This document shows positions 25,799 through 34,900 of a stretch of DNA of 64,000 nt, one piece after another (positions within the stretch are counted from its first letter, which is position 1; each line of letters opens with the position of its first letter). This stretch comes from Hylemonella gracilis str. Niagara R. Lineage in GTDB: Bacteria > Pseudomonadota > Gammaproteobacteria > Burkholderiales > Burkholderiaceae_C. The notes under the pieces were generated by a model. It had not been told where the DNA came from. It ran no database searches and worked only from the letters and a program-made list of their open reading frames with translations. Position numbers and translations under genes: made by a program. The stretch spans positions 449,459 to 513,458 of the forward strand of contig NZ_JEMG01000001.1 in NCBI RefSeq assembly GCF_000600295.1, written 5' to 3'.

Positions 25799-26239
25799 TC
25801 AACCCGCCGAGCGCGAGGCGTCCAGCTGCGCCTTGGCCCGCTTGGCCAGGGCAATGGCCTCAGGTGTTTCGGGGGTCCACGCCGGCACCGGCATCGGCTT
25901 GCCATGGGAATCGACCGAGACGAAGACGATCAGGCATTCGGTCGTGGTCTCCAGCCTCCCACCTTTCATGTCCCCGCTGCGCACCTCGACCGAGATGTTC
26001 ATGCTGGTGCTGCCGGTGTAGGCCAGCTTGGCTTCCACCTCCACCAGGTCGCCGATCATGATGGGGCGATGGAAGCGGATGCCGCCCACGTAGACCGTGA
26101 CGCAGTAGCGCTTGGCCCAGCTGGTGGCGCAGGCGTAGCCGGCCTCATCGATCCATTTCATGACGGTGCCGCCGTGCACCTTGCCGCCGTAGTTTACGGT
26201 GCTGGGTTCGGCGAGGAATCGGAGCGTGATGGAGGACAT
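25799..26239 (-). CDS. Hotdog-fold acyl-CoA thioesterase (YciA/BACH type)
   Basis: The 146-residue hotdog protein has GGKVHGGTVMKWIDEAGYACA (about residues 18-38), with the helix and acidic residue of acyl-CoA thioesterases, and STSMNISVEVRSGD near the second strand pair. It hydrolyses acyl-CoA thioesters in the cytoplasm; substrate range cannot be read from sequence. AAGGAAA precedes ATG 26239. It is convergent with pyrF (17-base gap). Confidence 0.88.
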   Translation of the reverse strand: MSSITLRFLAEPSTVNYGGKVHGGTVMKWIDEAGYACATSWAKRYCVTVYVGGIRFHRPIMIGDLVEVEAKLAYTGSTSMNISVEVRSGDMKGGRLETTTECLIVFVSVDSHGKPMPVPAWTPETPEAIALAKRAKAQLDASRSAG

Positions 26240-26345
26240 GGGTTTCCTTGGCAAGCAGATGGCGGGAGTATGCGGGGGCGATGTGACGCGGGTAAATAAT
26301 GGCCGGGCCGGGGGGCAGGGTGATGGTGGACGTGGAACTGGCCGC

Positions 26346-26364
26346 AAAAAGCGGGCCAGCCCGC
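26346..26364 (-). terminator. Intrinsic terminator after the arginase gene
   Basis: On the minus strand GCGGGC and GCCCGC form a compact hairpin (26351-26364) followed directly by five T (plus-strand A at 26346-26350). It lies just downstream of the arginase stop. Confidence 0.6.
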
Positions 26365-26377
26365 CGCGGTGCGCAGG

Positions 26378-27328
26378 CTAGCCGCGATCGCGCATCAGTG
26401 TGGATTTGCCGAACAGGCTTTCCACCAGTTCCACCGCCACCTGCGCCGTGCGGTTGCGCACATCCAGCGCGGGGTTGAGTTCCACGATGTCCAGCGAACC
26501 GACGCGTCCGGTGTCGGCGATCATCTCCATGCACAGCTGCGCCTCGCGGTAAGTTGGCCCGCCGGGCACCGTGGTGCCCACGCCGGGCGCGATCTCCGGG
26601 TCCAGAAAGTCCACGTCGAAACTCACGTGCAGGTGGGTGTTGTCGTCCAGGCCCTCCAGGGCCTTGGCCATGGTCGCGCGCATGCCCATTTCGTCCAGGT
26701 AACGCATGTCGTAGACCTCCAGCTGGGCCTCGCGCACGCGTGCACGTTCGCCTTCGTCCACGCTGCGGATGCCGATCTGCCGCAGGCTGGCCGGTTCGAT
26801 CGCGGGCACATGGCCCGCCATGGACACGAGGGCGGGAGGGCCGTCACCGCACAGGCAGGCCACGGGCATGCCGTGCAGATTGCCCGAGGGCGTGATGTCG
26901 TGGGTGTTGAAGTCCGCGTGCGCGTCCAACCACAGCACGCGCAGCTCGCGGCCCGCGGCCTTGCAGTGGCGCGCCACCGCGCTGATGGAGCCGATGCCCA
27001 GGCTGTGGTCACCGCCCAGCAGCACCGGCAACTCGCCCGCGTTCAGCGCCGCATGAACAGCGTCGTGCACCGCCTGGTTCCAGGCGACCACCTCGTCCAG
27101 GTGGCGGTAACCGGTCTGCGGCGGCAGGCAAGGGTTGTTCGGCCCGTGCAGGTTGCCCGTGTCGTGCACGGCCAAGCCGCGCCGCGCGAACATCTCGGCG
27201 ATGCCCGCCACCCGCAGGGCTTCGGGGCCCATGGAGGCGCCGCGCGCGCCCGCGCCGATGTCGGTGGGGGCGCCGATCAGCCGCACGGTGCCCGCAGGCG
27301 TGGCGGCATGGGAAAAGGAAGCAGACAT
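26378..27328 (-). CDS. rocF: Arginase
   Basis: The 316-residue ureohydrolase has the manganese-site motifs GGDHSLG (about residues 105-111), WLDAHADFNTHDITPSGNLHG (about 132-152, written as DAHAD and NLHG blocks) and SFDVDFLDPEIAPGVGT. The N-terminal RLIGAPTDIGAGARGASMGPEALR is typical of arginase rather than agmatinase. It converts arginine to ornithine and urea. It is divergent from the nitroreductase gene with a 113-base gap. Confidence 0.93.
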   Translation of the reverse strand: MSASFSHAATPAGTVRLIGAPTDIGAGARGASMGPEALRVAGIAEMFARRGLAVHDTGNLHGPNNPCLPPQTGYRHLDEVVAWNQAVHDAVHAALNAGELPVLLGGDHSLGIGSISAVARHCKAAGRELRVLWLDAHADFNTHDITPSGNLHGMPVACLCGDGPPALVSMAGHVPAIEPASLRQIGIRSVDEGERARVREAQLEVYDMRYLDEMGMRATMAKALEGLDDNTHLHVSFDVDFLDPEIAPGVGTTVPGGPTYREAQLCMEMIADTGRVGSLDIVELNPALDVRNRTAQVAVELVESLFGKSTLMRDRG

Positions 27329-27441
27329 GGGCCGGGATTATCGCGGGGCGCCAACTTTACGCAGGCGTCAGGAAAATGGGCTTGCAAAAACTGGGTTCGG
27401 GGCCAGATACATGAACCCTCAACTTTTTTTGCGTGTTTCCC

Positions 27442-28080
27442 ATGTCCCAGTTGATCGAGCAATTGCAGTGGCGCTACGCCACCAAGAAAATGAACCCGTC
27501 CAAGGCGGTGCCCGAGGACAAGGTCGACCGCATCCTGGAAGCCGTGCGCTTGACGGCCAGTTCCAGCGGCCTGCAGCCTTATGAAGTCATCGTCGTCACC
27601 AACAAAGAGGTGCGCGAGAAGATCAAGGCCATCGCCTGGAATCAGGCCCAGATCACCGACGGCTCGCACCTGCTGGTCTTTGCCGCCTGGGACAACTACA
27701 CGGCCGAGCGCATCAACGCCATGTTCGACCTCACCAACGACGAGCGGGGCTCCACCAACGAAGGTTTCGAGGCCTACCGCCAGAAGCTGTTGAGCTTGTA
27801 TCCCCCGCGTCCCGCGGAAGAAAACTACGCGCATGCGGCGCGCCAGGCCTACATTGGCGTGGGAACGGCCCTGATCGCCGCGGCCGCCGAAAAGGTGGAC
27901 AGCACGCCGATGGAAGGCTTCGATCCGGCGGCCCTGGACGAGATTCTCGGCCTGAAGGCGCGCGGCCTGCGCAGCGTGGTGATCATGCCCCTGGGCTACC
28001 GCGCCGACGAGGGCGACTGGCTGGTCAACCAGAAGAAGGTGCGCCGCAGTCGCCAGGACTTCGTGAGCGAGGTCCGCTGA
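27442..28080 (+). CDS. NAD(P)H nitroreductase, NfsB-like
   Basis: The 212-residue flavoprotein starts LIEQLQWRYATKKMNPSKAVPE, as in NfsB-type oxidoreductases. The FMN-contacting R-Y-A-T-K-K and RLTASSSGLQPYEVIVV segments are present, and GLRSVVIMPLGYRAD lies near the C-terminus. It probably reduces nitroaromatics or quinones, as a homodimer. ATG 27442 is preferred over GTG 27433. Confidence 0.85.
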   Translation: MSQLIEQLQWRYATKKMNPSKAVPEDKVDRILEAVRLTASSSGLQPYEVIVVTNKEVREKIKAIAWNQAQITDGSHLLVFAAWDNYTAERINAMFDLTNDERGSTNEGFEAYRQKLLSLYPPRPAEENYAHAARQAYIGVGTALIAAAAEKVDSTPMEGFDPAALDEILGLKARGLRSVVIMPLGYRADEGDWLVNQKKVRRSRQDFVSEVR

Positions 28081-28125
28081 GCCGCTTTCAGCGACTCGCT
28101 CTCAACGACATCACGTTGACGCCCC

Positions 28126-28159
28126 ACGCCCGACCGTCACGCACGGGCGGGCGTTTTTT
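28126..28159 (+). terminator. Intrinsic terminator after the nitroreductase gene
   Basis: ACGCCCG at 28126-28132 pairs with CGGGCGT at 28148-28154, then a six-T run to 28159. It overlaps the 3' end of the convergent DMT transporter gene. Confidence 0.65.
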
Positions 28160-29075
28160 CTTCCTTGGTGACCAGCCAGATGCCGACGCAGACCAGCACC
28201 AAGGCCAGGGCATTCTTCCACTCCAGAAAGCGTTCATCGAGGAACAGTGCCGAGAGCAGGGTGCCGAAGATGGGAATCATGAAGTTGAAGACCGTGATCA
28301 TGCTCACGCGGTTGTGCTTGAGCAGGATGGTCCAGAGCGAGAAGGCGATCGCCGACAGCGCCACCAGGTAGGCCAGGATGCCGAACGCCGCCGCGCTGGG
28401 CAGGCTCAGGTGGCCGCCAAAGGCGAAGCCCAACACCAGCAGACCGACGCCGCCGATGCCGAGTTGCCAGCCCGTCAGCACCACCGAGTCGATGCGCTGC
28501 GAGACCTTCTTGCCGTAGATGCTGGCGGCCGAGAGCACGAAGGCCGCGATCACCACGAAACCTTCGCCCAGCAGAGTGAAGTCCAGGCTGAACAGGCTGT
28601 CGTGGAAGTTCACCACCATCACCCCCAGGAAGCCCACCACGCAGCCCAGCGCCTTGTTGTAGCTCAGGCGGTCATTGCGGTAGATGAAGTGGGCCAGCAG
28701 CACGCTGAAGAAAGTGCCGGTGGCGTTCATGATGGAACTCTTCACACCCGTGGCATAGGCCAGCCCGATGTAGAAGAACACGTACTGTGCCGTGGTCTGC
28801 GCCAAACCCACCAGGGACACCTGGCCCATGCCGCGCCGGTCCAGCGCGAACACCGGCTTGCGCGTGGCCGCCGCCACGATCAGCAGCACCAGGCCAGCGA
28901 AGACAAAGCGCCAGCCCGCGAACACCAGCTTGGAAGGAATGTCGTCCGGCGCGATCTGGAACAGCGCGTAGCCGTTCTTGATGGCCGGGTAGGCGCTGCC
29001 CCAAAGCAGGCAGCAGAGCGTGGCGAGCAGGAAGACGACCTTGCGGTTGGTGAAGACGGAGGCTTGTGGGGTCAT
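28137..29075 (-). CDS. EamA/DMT-family transporter
   Basis: The 312-residue protein has ten predicted membrane helices in two EamA repeats, beginning VVFLLATLCCLLWGSAYPAIK (first repeat) and GEGFVVIAAFVLSAASIYGKK (second). DMT proteins export metabolites or amino acids; the substrate is not predictable. It is convergent with the nitroreductase gene. Confidence 0.87.
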   Translation of the reverse strand: MTPQASVFTNRKVVFLLATLCCLLWGSAYPAIKNGYALFQIAPDDIPSKLVFAGWRFVFAGLVLLIVAAATRKPVFALDRRGMGQVSLVGLAQTTAQYVFFYIGLAYATGVKSSIMNATGTFFSVLLAHFIYRNDRLSYNKALGCVVGFLGVMVVNFHDSLFSLDFTLLGEGFVVIAAFVLSAASIYGKKVSQRIDSVVLTGWQLGIGGVGLLVLGFAFGGHLSLPSAAAFGILAYLVALSAIAFSLWTILLKHNRVSMITVFNFMIPIFGTLLSALFLDERFLEWKNALALVLVCVGIWLVTKEEKTPARA

Positions 29076-29277
29076 GGGTGTGGCGTGGGGTTCGGCGTTG
29101 TGGAGGTGCCGATCGGCCGAACGCGGTGGATCAGGTCAGGAGGGGGCGTTGCAGTGCACGCAGTGCGTAAGGGCTTAGAGCCAGCGGGGGCCGAGTCTAG
29201 CCTTATCCGGAGGTCCGCGTGTGGGGCCGGGCAAGGCGGCGCAGGAGCCGTCCGTATGAGCAGTCGAGATCACCTGG

Positions 29278-29342
29278 CATATCCCGTTGACATATCCCGC
29301 AATTCGGACTATCTTGCGCGCTGTATATCCTGGTGGGATATG
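29278..29342 (+). promoter_or_regulatory. vapBC promoter with CATATCCC/GGGATATG operator repeats
   Basis: TTGACA (29287-29292), a 17-base spacer and TATCTT (29310-29315) form a strong sigma-70 promoter. CATATCCC occurs at 29278-29285 and 29291-29298, the latter starting inside the -35 box. An inverted repeat TATATCC-TGGT-GGGATAT (29324-29341) lies just downstream of the expected start. This layout fits autorepression by the VapBC complex. Confidence 0.7.
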
Positions 29343-29359
29343 TGAATGGAGGTGTGATG

Positions 29360-29590
29360 ATGGAACAAGGCGCAATTTTTTTGAGCAACCGCAGCCAGGC
29401 GATCCGCCTGCCGAAGGCCGTCGCTCTGCCGGAAGACGTGAAACGCGTGGATGTGGTGGCCATCGGCCGCGTGCGCATCATCACCCCCGTGGGTGAGGCC
29501 TGGGACAGCTGGTTTGACGGCCCTGGCGTCAGCGCCGATTTCATGGCCGAGCGTGAACAGCCTGCGGAGCAGGAACGGGAAGCGTTTTGA
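29360..29590 (+). CDS. vapB: VapB-type antitoxin (AbrB/SpoVT fold)
   Basis: The 76-residue product has the swapped-hairpin VapB/MazE-like start with FLSNRSQAIRLPKAVALPE, and the C-terminal EAWDSWFDGPGVSADFM segment typical of antitoxins paired with PIN toxins. GGAGG at 29348-29352 is seven bases from ATG 29360, better than ATG 29357. It binds and neutralises the toxin encoded 12 bases downstream and should repress its own promoter. Confidence 0.92.
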   Translation: MEQGAIFLSNRSQAIRLPKAVALPEDVKRVDVVAIGRVRIITPVGEAWDSWFDGPGVSADFMAEREQPAEQEREAF

Positions 29591-29602
29591 GGGAGGCGCC
29601 TC

Positions 29603-30004
29603 ATGCTGCGTTTCATGCTCGACACCAACATTAGCATTGCCACGATACGCCACAGGCCGGACGCGGCGCGTGCGGCTTTCCAGCGGCATCACGGACAGAT
29701 GTGCATCAGCACCGTCACCGTGATGGAGTTGCTGTATGGCGTGGAACTGTCCGCGCAGCCGCAACGCAATCTAACGGACGTGGAAGGTTTCATCGCCCGG
29801 CTGGAGGTGTTGGACTACGACAAGCCAGCTGCGGCGCACACGGCGCAGATACGTGCGGAACTGCGCAAGGCCGGCACGCAGATCGGTCCGTATGACCAGA
29901 TGATCGCCGGGCATGCGCGCTCATGCGGTCTGGTGGTCGTGACCAACAACATCAAAGAGTTTCAGCGCGTGGCGGGGCTGCGGATTGAGGATTGGCTGAG
30001 CTGA
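29603..30004 (+). CDS. vapC: VapC-type PIN-domain ribonuclease toxin
   Basis: The 133-residue PIN protein has the acidic active site: D7 in FMLDTN, E41 in TVMELLYG, D98 in GPYDQMIAGHA, and an N-terminal D/N set near VVTNN at about 115. VapC toxins cleave tRNA or rRNA when freed from VapB. It is convergent with uvrA, with only 11 bases between. Confidence 0.92.
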   Translation: MLRFMLDTNISIATIRHRPDAARAAFQRHHGQMCISTVTVMELLYGVELSAQPQRNLTDVEGFIARLEVLDYDKPAAAHTAQIRAELRKAGTQIGPYDQMIAGHARSCGLVVVTNNIKEFQRVAGLRIEDWLS

Positions 30005-30015
30005 GGCGCTGGGCC

Positions 30016-33000
30016 TCAAACCTTCAGGAGCCGTCCCAAATACTTGCCTGTGTGGCTCGCCGCGTTCGCGGCCAATTCCTCCGGCGTCCCCACTCCCACC
30101 ACCGTCCCGCCGCCCGAGCCGCCCTCCGGGCCCATGTCGATCAGCCAGTCCGCGGTTTTGATCACGTCCAGGTTGTGTTCGATGATGACGATGGTGTTGC
30201 CCGCGTCGCGCAGCTGGTGCAGCACCTTGAGCAGCAGCTCGATGTCGGCGAAGTGCAGGCCGGTGGTGGGTTCGTCCAGGATGTAAAGCGTGCGGCCGGT
30301 GTCGCGCTTGGACAGCTCCAGCGCGAGCTTGACGCGCTGCGCCTCGCCGCCCGACAGTGTCGTCGCGCTCTGACCAAGCTGGATGTAGCTCAAGCCCACG
30401 TCCAGCAAGGTCTGCAGCTTGCGCGCGATGGCGGGTACATCCTTGAAGAAGGCATGGGCCTGTTCCACCGTCAGGTTGAGCACCTGCGCAATGTTCAAGC
30501 CCTTCCACTGCACTTCCAGGGTTTCGCGGTTGTAGCGCTGGCCATGGCAGACGTCGCAAGGCACGTAGACGTCGGGCAGGAAGTGCATCTCCACCTTCAC
30601 CACGCCGTCGCCCTGGCAGGCCTCGCAGCGGCCGCCCGCGACGTTGAAGGAGAAGCGGCCCGGGCCGTAGCCGCGCTCGCGCGCGGTCGGCGTCTCGGCC
30701 ATCAGGTCGCGGATGGCCGTGAAGAGGCCGGTGTAGGTGGCCGGGTTGCTGCGTGGCGTGCGGCCTATGGGCGACTGGTCGACGTTGATGACCTTGTCGA
30801 AGCCGTCCAGGCCCTCGATGGTGTCGTGCGCCGCCGGCTCTTCGTGGGCGCGGTGGATCTGCTTGGCCGCGGCGGCATAGAGTGTGTCGTTCACCAGGGT
30901 GCTCTTGCCCGAGCCGCTGACCCCCGTCACGCAGGTCAACAGGCCCACGGGGATGTCCACTGTCACGCCCTTGAGGTTGTTGCCCGTGGCGTTCACGATG
31001 CGCAGCACCTCCTTCGTCGCCTTGTGGCGTTCAGCGGGCACGGCGATGCCGCGCGTGCCGCTGAGGTACTGGCCGGTCAGCGAGGCCGGGTTGGCCTCCA
31101 CCTCGCCGGGCGTGCCCTGGGCCAGGATGCGCCCGCCGTGCACGCCCGCGCCGGGGCCGAGGTCGATCACGTGGTCGGCGGCGCGGATCATGTCCTCGTC
31201 ATGCTCGACCACCAGCACGCTGTTGCCCAGGTTGCGCAGGTGCTGCAGCGTGGCGATCAGGCGGTCGTTGTCGCGCTGGTGCAGGCCGATGCTGGGCTCG
31301 TCCAGCACGTACATCACGCCGGTCAGACCGCTGCCAATCTGGCTGGCCAGTCGGATGCGCTGGGACTCGCCGCCCGAGAGCGTATCCGCGCTGCGGTCCA
31401 GGCTGAGGTAGGACAGGCCCACGTCGTTGAGGAACTGCAGGCGCAGGCGGATTTCGCGCACCACCTTGGCGGCGATCTCGGCCTTCGCGCCCTGCATCTG
31501 CAGCGTCTCGAAATAGGACTGCGCATCGCGCAGCGTGGCGCGGCTGACTTCGTAGATGGCGCGGGACTGCGCGCCATCACCGATGCGCACGAAGCGTGCT
31601 TCGGTGCGCAGGCGCGTGCCGGCGCAGGCCGGGCAGGGCTGCATGCTGCGCAGCCGGCCCAGGTCCTCGCGCACCAGGGCCGAGTCGGTCTCGCGCCAGC
31701 GCCGCAGCATGTTCGGCAGGATGCCCTCGAAGGCGTGGGTCTTGCTGACCTTCTTGCCCGCGAAGCTGCCCGAACCCATGGTGTAGCTGAACTTGATTTC
31801 TTCCTCGCCCGAGCCGTGCAGCAGCACATGCTGGATGTGAGGGGACAGTTCCTCGAACGGCAACTCAACGTTGAACTTGTAGTGCTTGGCCAGGCTCTCC
31901 ACCATGGCGAAAGCGACGCTGTTGCGCCGGTCCCAGCCCTTGATGGCACCGCTCGCGAGGCTCAGGGACGGAAAGGCGACCACGCGCGCGGGGTCGAAGA
32001 ACTCCTGCTGGCCGATGCCGTCGCATTCCGGGCAGGCCCCCTGCGGCGAGTTGAAGGAGAACAGGCGCGGCTCCAGCTCGCCGATGGAGTAGTTGCACAG
32101 CGGGCAGGCGTAGCGCGCGTTGAAGAGGTGTTCTTTCTGGGCGCCGTCCATTTCCACGACGATGGCGCGGCCCTCGGCCAGGTTGAGCGCGGCTTCGAAG
32201 CTTTCGGCCAGGCGCTGGCGCAGTGCGGCCGCTTCGCGGACTTGTTCGGCGTCATCGCCCTCCGCGGCCAAGCGCACGCGCAGTCGGTCGATCACCACGT
32301 CGATGTCGTGTTTCTCGGTTTTCTTGAGCGTGGGCAGGTCGTTGAAGTCATGCACCTGACCATCGATGCGAAAGCGCACGTAACCCCGAGCCTGCATGTC
32401 GGTGAGCAGTTCGCTGAACTCGCCCTTCTTTTGCCGTGCCACGGGCGCGACCAACATGATCCTCAAGGATTGTTCGCCCCCACGCTCGGCACTGCCGTGT
32501 CCTCGCTGCCCCCCGAGGGGGCGCTCGTCGCTTGGGGCGGCCCGGCGCTCCTCGGGCGCGAGTGCGAGTACCGCGTCCACCATCTGGCTCACGGTCTGGG
32601 CTTGCAGTGGCAGGTTGTGCTCGGGGCAGTGCGGTGTACCGGCGCGGGCGTAGAGCAGGCGCAGGTAGTCGTGGATTTCCGTTACCGTGCCCACGGTGGA
32701 GCGCGGGTTGTGGCTGGTGGCCTTTTGCTCGATGGCGATGGCCGGTGACAGGCCTTCGATCAGGTCCACCTCCGGCTTGTCCATCATCTGCAGGAACTGC
32801 CGGGCGTAGGTCGACAGACTCTCCACATAACGGCGCTGGCCCTCGGCGTACAGCGTGTCGAAGGCCAGGCTGGACTTGCCCGAGCCCGAGAGGCCGGTGA
32901 TCACCACCAGCTGGTTGCGCGGGATGTCGAGGTCGATGTTCTTGAGGTTGTGCGTGCGCGCCCCGCGGATGTGGATGGCCTGCTGCTGCAAGGCGTTGGC

Positions 33001-33039
33001 GAGGTAGCGCCCTTCGTCGGGCGTGACAGGCTGGTTCAT
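30016..33039 (-). CDS. uvrA: UvrA, excinuclease ABC subunit A, with an in-frame repeat insertion
   Basis: The 1007-residue UvrA is about 65 residues longer than usual. It has two ABC ATPase modules: Walker [10 protein letters not shown] (about residue 49) and GVSGSGKST (about 690), and signature loops [12 protein letters not shown] and [12 protein letters not shown]. The zinc modules CPLC...CPEC and CEACQG...CDVCHG are intact. It recognises bulky DNA lesions with UvrB in nucleotide excision repair. Residues about 162-193, between VLAL and LRIMLVAPV, are an Arg/Gly-rich insert encoded by a GC-rich palindromic repeat. No LexA box was seen upstream. Confidence 0.97.
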   Translation of the reverse strand: MNQPVTPDEGRYLANALQQQAIHIRGARTHNLKNIDLDIPRNQLVVITGLSGSGKSSLAFDTLYAEGQRRYVESLSTYARQFLQMMDKPEVDLIEGLSPAIAIEQKATSHNPRSTVGTVTEIHDYLRLLYARAGTPHCPEHNLPLQAQTVSQMVDAVLALAPEERRAAPSDERPLGGQRGHGSAERGGEQSLRIMLVAPVARQKKGEFSELLTDMQARGYVRFRIDGQVHDFNDLPTLKKTEKHDIDVVIDRLRVRLAAEGDDAEQVREAAALRQRLAESFEAALNLAEGRAIVVEMDGAQKEHLFNARYACPLCNYSIGELEPRLFSFNSPQGACPECDGIGQQEFFDPARVVAFPSLSLASGAIKGWDRRNSVAFAMVESLAKHYKFNVELPFEELSPHIQHVLLHGSGEEEIKFSYTMGSGSFAGKKVSKTHAFEGILPNMLRRWRETDSALVREDLGRLRSMQPCPACAGTRLRTEARFVRIGDGAQSRAIYEVSRATLRDAQSYFETLQMQGAKAEIAAKVVREIRLRLQFLNDVGLSYLSLDRSADTLSGGESQRIRLASQIGSGLTGVMYVLDEPSIGLHQRDNDRLIATLQHLRNLGNSVLVVEHDEDMIRAADHVIDLGPGAGVHGGRILAQGTPGEVEANPASLTGQYLSGTRGIAVPAERHKATKEVLRIVNATGNNLKGVTVDIPVGLLTCVTGVSGSGKSTLVNDTLYAAAAKQIHRAHEEPAAHDTIEGLDGFDKVINVDQSPIGRTPRSNPATYTGLFTAIRDLMAETPTARERGYGPGRFSFNVAGGRCEACQGDGVVKVEMHFLPDVYVPCDVCHGQRYNRETLEVQWKGLNIAQVLNLTVEQAHAFFKDVPAIARKLQTLLDVGLSYIQLGQSATTLSGGEAQRVKLALELSKRDTGRTLYILDEPTTGLHFADIELLLKVLHQLRDAGNTIVIIEHNLDVIKTADWLIDMGPEGGSGGGTVVGVGTPEELAANAASHTGKYLGRLLKV
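32505..32560. repeat. GC-rich palindromic repeat inside uvrA
   Basis: The stretch contains GCCCCCCGAGGGGGCGC and then CTTGGGGCGGCCCGGCG, a pattern I associate with dispersed intergenic repeats of Comamonadaceae genomes (recalled, not checked). It sits in frame within uvrA and accounts for part of the extra ~30 residues. No second copy was seen in this window. Confidence 0.55.
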
Positions 33040-33182
33040 GGGGCGTGGACCGTGGGCTCTTGGGCTGTTCCCTGCTTGCGCAGTTCGCGTCGCGGGTCAG
33101 CTCACCAGTGGGGAAGGCGAAACCCACCATGATAGAGAAAACCCCGACCATCGGCACGCGCCGCGTTTCAGCCGTGCGCGCC

Positions 33183-34640
33183 TTAAGCGTGCGGCGGGCT
33201 CGTGGGCGGCCTGGGTTCGGGTGCATGCCTGGCCGGCACCGGGGGCGGCGCCAGCACCGCGTTCACCATGTACTCGGCCAGGGCCAGGTAGAGCGAGCGG
33301 CTGATCAGGCGCGAGATCAGGCTGGCCAGCATGGCCGCGGCCATCAGGCTCAGCACCATGGCGTGGCCGTCCACCATCTCCATCACGATGATGAAGGCCG
33401 TCAACGGCGCTTGCGTCACGGCGGCCAGGAAGGCGGCCATGCCCATGGCGATCAGCGCGGGCGCCAGCCCGGCCGCACCGTCCAGCGGGAACTGGGCCAC
33501 GTTGTTGCCTATGCCCGCGCCGATGGACAGGGCCGGCGCGAAGATGCCGCCCGGCACGCCCGCCCAGGACGACAGCCAGGTTGCGACGAACTTCAGTGTC
33601 ACGTAGAAGGGCGCGGACACGGCCTGTTCCTCGCCGGCCAGCATCTCGCGTACTGTTTCCGATCCCGCGCCGAAGGTGGCGCCGCCCGTGACCAGGCCGA
33701 TGATCGCCAACACCAGGCCCAGCGCCATGCCGAAGCGCACCGGCCAGCGCGCCCGCCAGCGGTTGAAGCGGCTGGGCGCGCCCGTGAGCGAGGCGATCAG
33801 CAGGCGGGCGAACAGGCCACCCAGCAGGCCGCAGGACACGGTCACCAGCAGGCCGGGCAGCAGCATGTCCCAACCCTGGCGCGGCACGCGGATCACACCG
33901 AAGTAGCTCAGGTTGCCGAAGGCCGACACGCTCATCAGCCCCGCCAGCACGATGGCGGCCAGCACCAGGCCGCTGCTGCGCGACTCCAGCTTGCGCGACA
34001 GTTCCTCGATGGCGAACACCACGCCGGCCAGCGGCGCGTTGAAGGCCGCCGCGATGCCGGCCGCGCCGCCGGCCACCAGCAGGGCCTGGCGGTCGATGCC
34101 CGAGCCGGGACGCAGCCAGCGTTGCGCGTTCTGCATCACACCTGCAGCCACCTGCACGGAAGGGCCCTCGCGTCCGACCGAGAGGCCCGCCAGCAGACCC
34201 GCCGCGCCCAGCCCGATCTTGCTCACGGCCAGGCGCAGGGAAACGAAACGGTGGCCCGCCCCGGGCGGCAGCATCGGGTCCAGCGCGGCCATCACCTGCG
34301 GAATGCCCGAGCCCGCCGCACCCGGCGCGTAACGACGGGTCAGCCAGACGATGGCGCCCGTCAGCAGCGGCATCCAGAGCAACACCGCCCAGGGCATGGC
34401 GGCGTAGAGTGCCTGGAACAGGCTGAAGGCCCCGTCCGACAGCAAGGTGAAGCCCACCACGGCCAGGCCCGCCACCACGGCGTGCGCCAGCACGATGGCG
34501 CGTTCCAGCCATTGCCGGCCATTGGACAGCTCGTCCTGGAAGTTCTGCAGAAAGTCGGTCTGGGGTTCGTCGCGCGGGTTGTCGCGCGCGTTGTTCACGT
34601 GTTTGTCTTGGTTCGGGTCGGGGGGCTGGGCGTCATGCAT
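33183..34640 (-). CDS. ClC-family chloride channel/antiporter
   Basis: The 485-residue membrane protein has the ClC selectivity motifs GSGIPQVMAAL (about residues 105-115), GREGPSVQVAAG with the gating glutamate (about 150-161), AAFNAPLAGVVFAIEEL, and GVPGGIFAPALSIGA with the anion-binding loop. It moves chloride across the inner membrane, as a channel or a Cl-/H+ antiporter. ATG 34640 (MHDAQPPDP) is chosen; an in-frame start at 34742 would add 34 unconserved residues. Confidence 0.9.
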   Translation of the reverse strand: MHDAQPPDPNQDKHVNNARDNPRDEPQTDFLQNFQDELSNGRQWLERAIVLAHAVVAGLAVVGFTLLSDGAFSLFQALYAAMPWAVLLWMPLLTGAIVWLTRRYAPGAAGSGIPQVMAALDPMLPPGAGHRFVSLRLAVSKIGLGAAGLLAGLSVGREGPSVQVAAGVMQNAQRWLRPGSGIDRQALLVAGGAAGIAAAFNAPLAGVVFAIEELSRKLESRSSGLVLAAIVLAGLMSVSAFGNLSYFGVIRVPRQGWDMLLPGLLVTVSCGLLGGLFARLLIASLTGAPSRFNRWRARWPVRFGMALGLVLAIIGLVTGGATFGAGSETVREMLAGEEQAVSAPFYVTLKFVATWLSSWAGVPGGIFAPALSIGAGIGNNVAQFPLDGAAGLAPALIAMGMAAFLAAVTQAPLTAFIIVMEMVDGHAMVLSLMAAAMLASLISRLISRSLYLALAEYMVNAVLAPPPVPARHAPEPRPPTSPPHA

Positions 34641-34900
34641 CGGGTTCGGGTGGAAACAGGCGAAATCGGATGGATGAGGGCGCAACGGCGCATCGGCATC
34701 GATGCTTGCGCGCATGGCCCCTGCGCCGGCCCATTGTGGCACGTCAGATCATGGACAATGGCGGGCTGCGCCCTCGTCGCGCTCCCGCTGTTCACCGCCT
34801 GCCTGTGTCGAGTTCCTCCCTTCCTCCCTCGTCTTCCTCCTCGTCGCCCGCTCCCCTGGTGTCGGCGCGCGATGCAGTACCCGGGTCGGGGTCCACCGCC

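Noticed and set aside
29992-32748. 918-codon plus-strand frame opposite uvrA
   Set aside because: It is antisense to a clear UvrA protein; the composition is an artefact of GC-rich codons.
33040-33182. LexA box in front of uvrA
   Set aside because: No CTGT-N8-ACAG-like sequence is present.
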